From Flagellimonas_B algarum (GTDB lineage Bacteria > Bacteroidota > Bacteroidia > Flavobacteriales > Flavobacteriaceae), in NCBI RefSeq assembly GCF_040513375.1, contig NZ_JBEVTG010000003.1, positions 372,001 through 436,000 on the forward strand: DNA of 64,000 nucleotides. Direction: 5' to 3'. Shown in pieces: positions 63,207 to 64,000 of the stretch (the stretch's first letter is position 1; every line of letters starts with the position of its first letter). The translations under genes were made by a program, and so were the position numbers. Under the pieces are notes generated by a model that saw nothing but the letters and a program-made list of their open reading frames with translations, was not told the DNA's origin and made no database searches.

Positions 63207-63977
63207 ATGGAACTTAAATTCAAAAGGCTGTTGTTTTCGTCATTCGTCGCGGGCCTATTGTTGACCTCGTGCGCATCAAAACAAGATGTAGTGTATTTTC
63301 AGGATGCCGGGAATTTCGAAACTATTGTATCGGATTTTAATTTCGAGCCGAAATTCAAGATCGATGATGAATTGAGCATCGTCGTTTCCACATTGGATAA
63401 AGAGGCAAGTATCCCGTTCAACATATTCCAAGGAGCACAAGAAGGTGAAATACGCCCGAAGCAAGTTTCCTATTTGGTGGATAAGGATGGTGAAATCGAA
63501 TTCCCCGTTATCGGGAAGGTCAAAGTGGTTGGTTTGACCGCCCAGGAACTGCGCCTATTGTTGCAAGACAAACTAAGTGACTATTTAAAAAACCCGATCA
63601 TTAATATCCGTTTAAAGAATTTTACGGTAACGATCCTAGGGCAAGTCAACAAGCCGGGCACCTATGCCGTTGAAGGCGAAAAAATAACCATAATGGAAGC
63701 CTTGGGTCTCGCAGGCGATCTGAATATAAAAGGACAACGGCAAAACGTATTGGTGATCCGTGAATTCGAAGGTACCAAGCTATATACGCGAATTGACCTG
63801 ACCAGCAAGAACGCGTTTGAATCACCTGTGTATTATTTGACCCAAAACGACGTGGTTTACGTAGAACCCAACCAATCCGCGGTCACCTCAAGCAGCTTGG
63901 ACAACAGGGCATCGATCCTGGTTTCTATCGCTTCCTTGCTAATTACCTCTACTGTATTGATCATCACCAGAAACTAA
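63207..63977 (+). CDS. Polysaccharide export lipoprotein (Wza-like, Poly_export/SLBB)
   Basis: A 256-residue protein with lipobox LLTSC (Cys22), a Poly_export domain at about 50-145 (FKIDDELSIVVSTLDKEAS, YLVDKDGEIEFPVIGKVKVVGLTAQELR), an SLBB domain at 145-215 (TVTILGQVNKPGTYAVEGEKITIMEALGLAGDL) and a C-terminal hydrophobic helix (ILVSIASLLITSTVLIITR). It forms the outer-membrane channel for the polymer. A Wzc-type tyrosine kinase would be expected just past the window end. Confidence 0.93.
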   Translation: MELKFKRLLFSSFVAGLLLTSCASKQDVVYFQDAGNFETIVSDFNFEPKFKIDDELSIVVSTLDKEASIPFNIFQGAQEGEIRPKQVSYLVDKDGEIEFPVIGKVKVVGLTAQELRLLLQDKLSDYLKNPIINIRLKNFTVTILGQVNKPGTYAVEGEKITIMEALGLAGDLNIKGQRQNVLVIREFEGTKLYTRIDLTSKNAFESPVYYLTQNDVVYVEPNQSAVTSSSLDNRASILVSIASLLITSTVLIITRN

Positions 63978-64000
63978 ATTCAACCTAGCTTTCGCCAAAA

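Noticed and set aside
1..64000. tRNA or rRNA genes, prophage, integrase or transposase
   Set aside because: I found no cloverleaf with CCA-side stem, no rRNA-like block and no recombinase or transposase domain. The two strand switches in the polysaccharide region are not bounded by direct repeats that I can see.

Overview
The window comes from a Flavobacteriaceae-type member of the Bacteroidota. The signs are LytS/LytTR regulation, a Bacteroidota-type LptD, lipoproteins with short lipoboxes, BshA (bacillithiol), type I GAPDH, an MCE/MlaD gene next to HdrC/HdrB-like Fe-S proteins, and several AT-rich promoters with the TAnnTTTG -7 box of that phylum. Shine-Dalgarno sequences are mostly absent, and several genes can only begin at TTG or GTG. 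The genus cannot be fixed from the sequence alone. I found no tRNA, rRNA, CRISPR array, prophage or insertion sequence.

Bases 1-36500 are mostly housekeeping and envelope genes. In order: the tail of a fibronectin-III-like protein; a LytS-type kinase with its LytTR regulator; Crp/Fnr and AraC regulators; small lipoproteins; a nucleotidase-esterase-VanX-like operon; a DUF4159/AI-2E transporter/methyltransferase operon; RsmE and TsaD; a very large TamB; a pfkA-gap-sugar kinase operon; lptD-ridA; an amidase-MlaD-Fe-S oxidoreductase operon; a GH3/beta-lactamase fusion followed by bshA; and an OmpA-family protein.

Bases 36500-64000 form an exopolysaccharide or capsule locus of the Wzx/Wzy type. 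It contains an MraY/WecA-like initiating transferase, Wzx flippase, Wzy-like polymerase, Wza-like export lipoprotein, at least six glycosyltransferases, a GT23/NodZ-like transferase, two left-handed beta-helix acetyltransferases, and a PAPS-type sulfotransferase. It also encodes precursor synthesis: GDP-fucose (gmd, fcl), UDP-glucuronate and UDP-galacturonate (ugd, epimerase) and a 4-keto-6-deoxy-HexNAc dehydratase. A complete sulfate-activation operon (cysQ-DUF2061-cysC-cysD-cysN) sits inside the locus with no reductive genes beside it.

The most coherent reading is a factory for a sulfated, acetylated, fucose- and uronate-containing extracellular polysaccharide: CysDNC make PAPS, the sulfotransferase uses it, and CysQ removes the PAP by-product. 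A secreted CBM96 plus beta-helix lipoprotein at the edge could modify the product. The 4,6-dehydratase gene is interrupted at a run of eight G residues, which is either a base error or a phase-variable switch.
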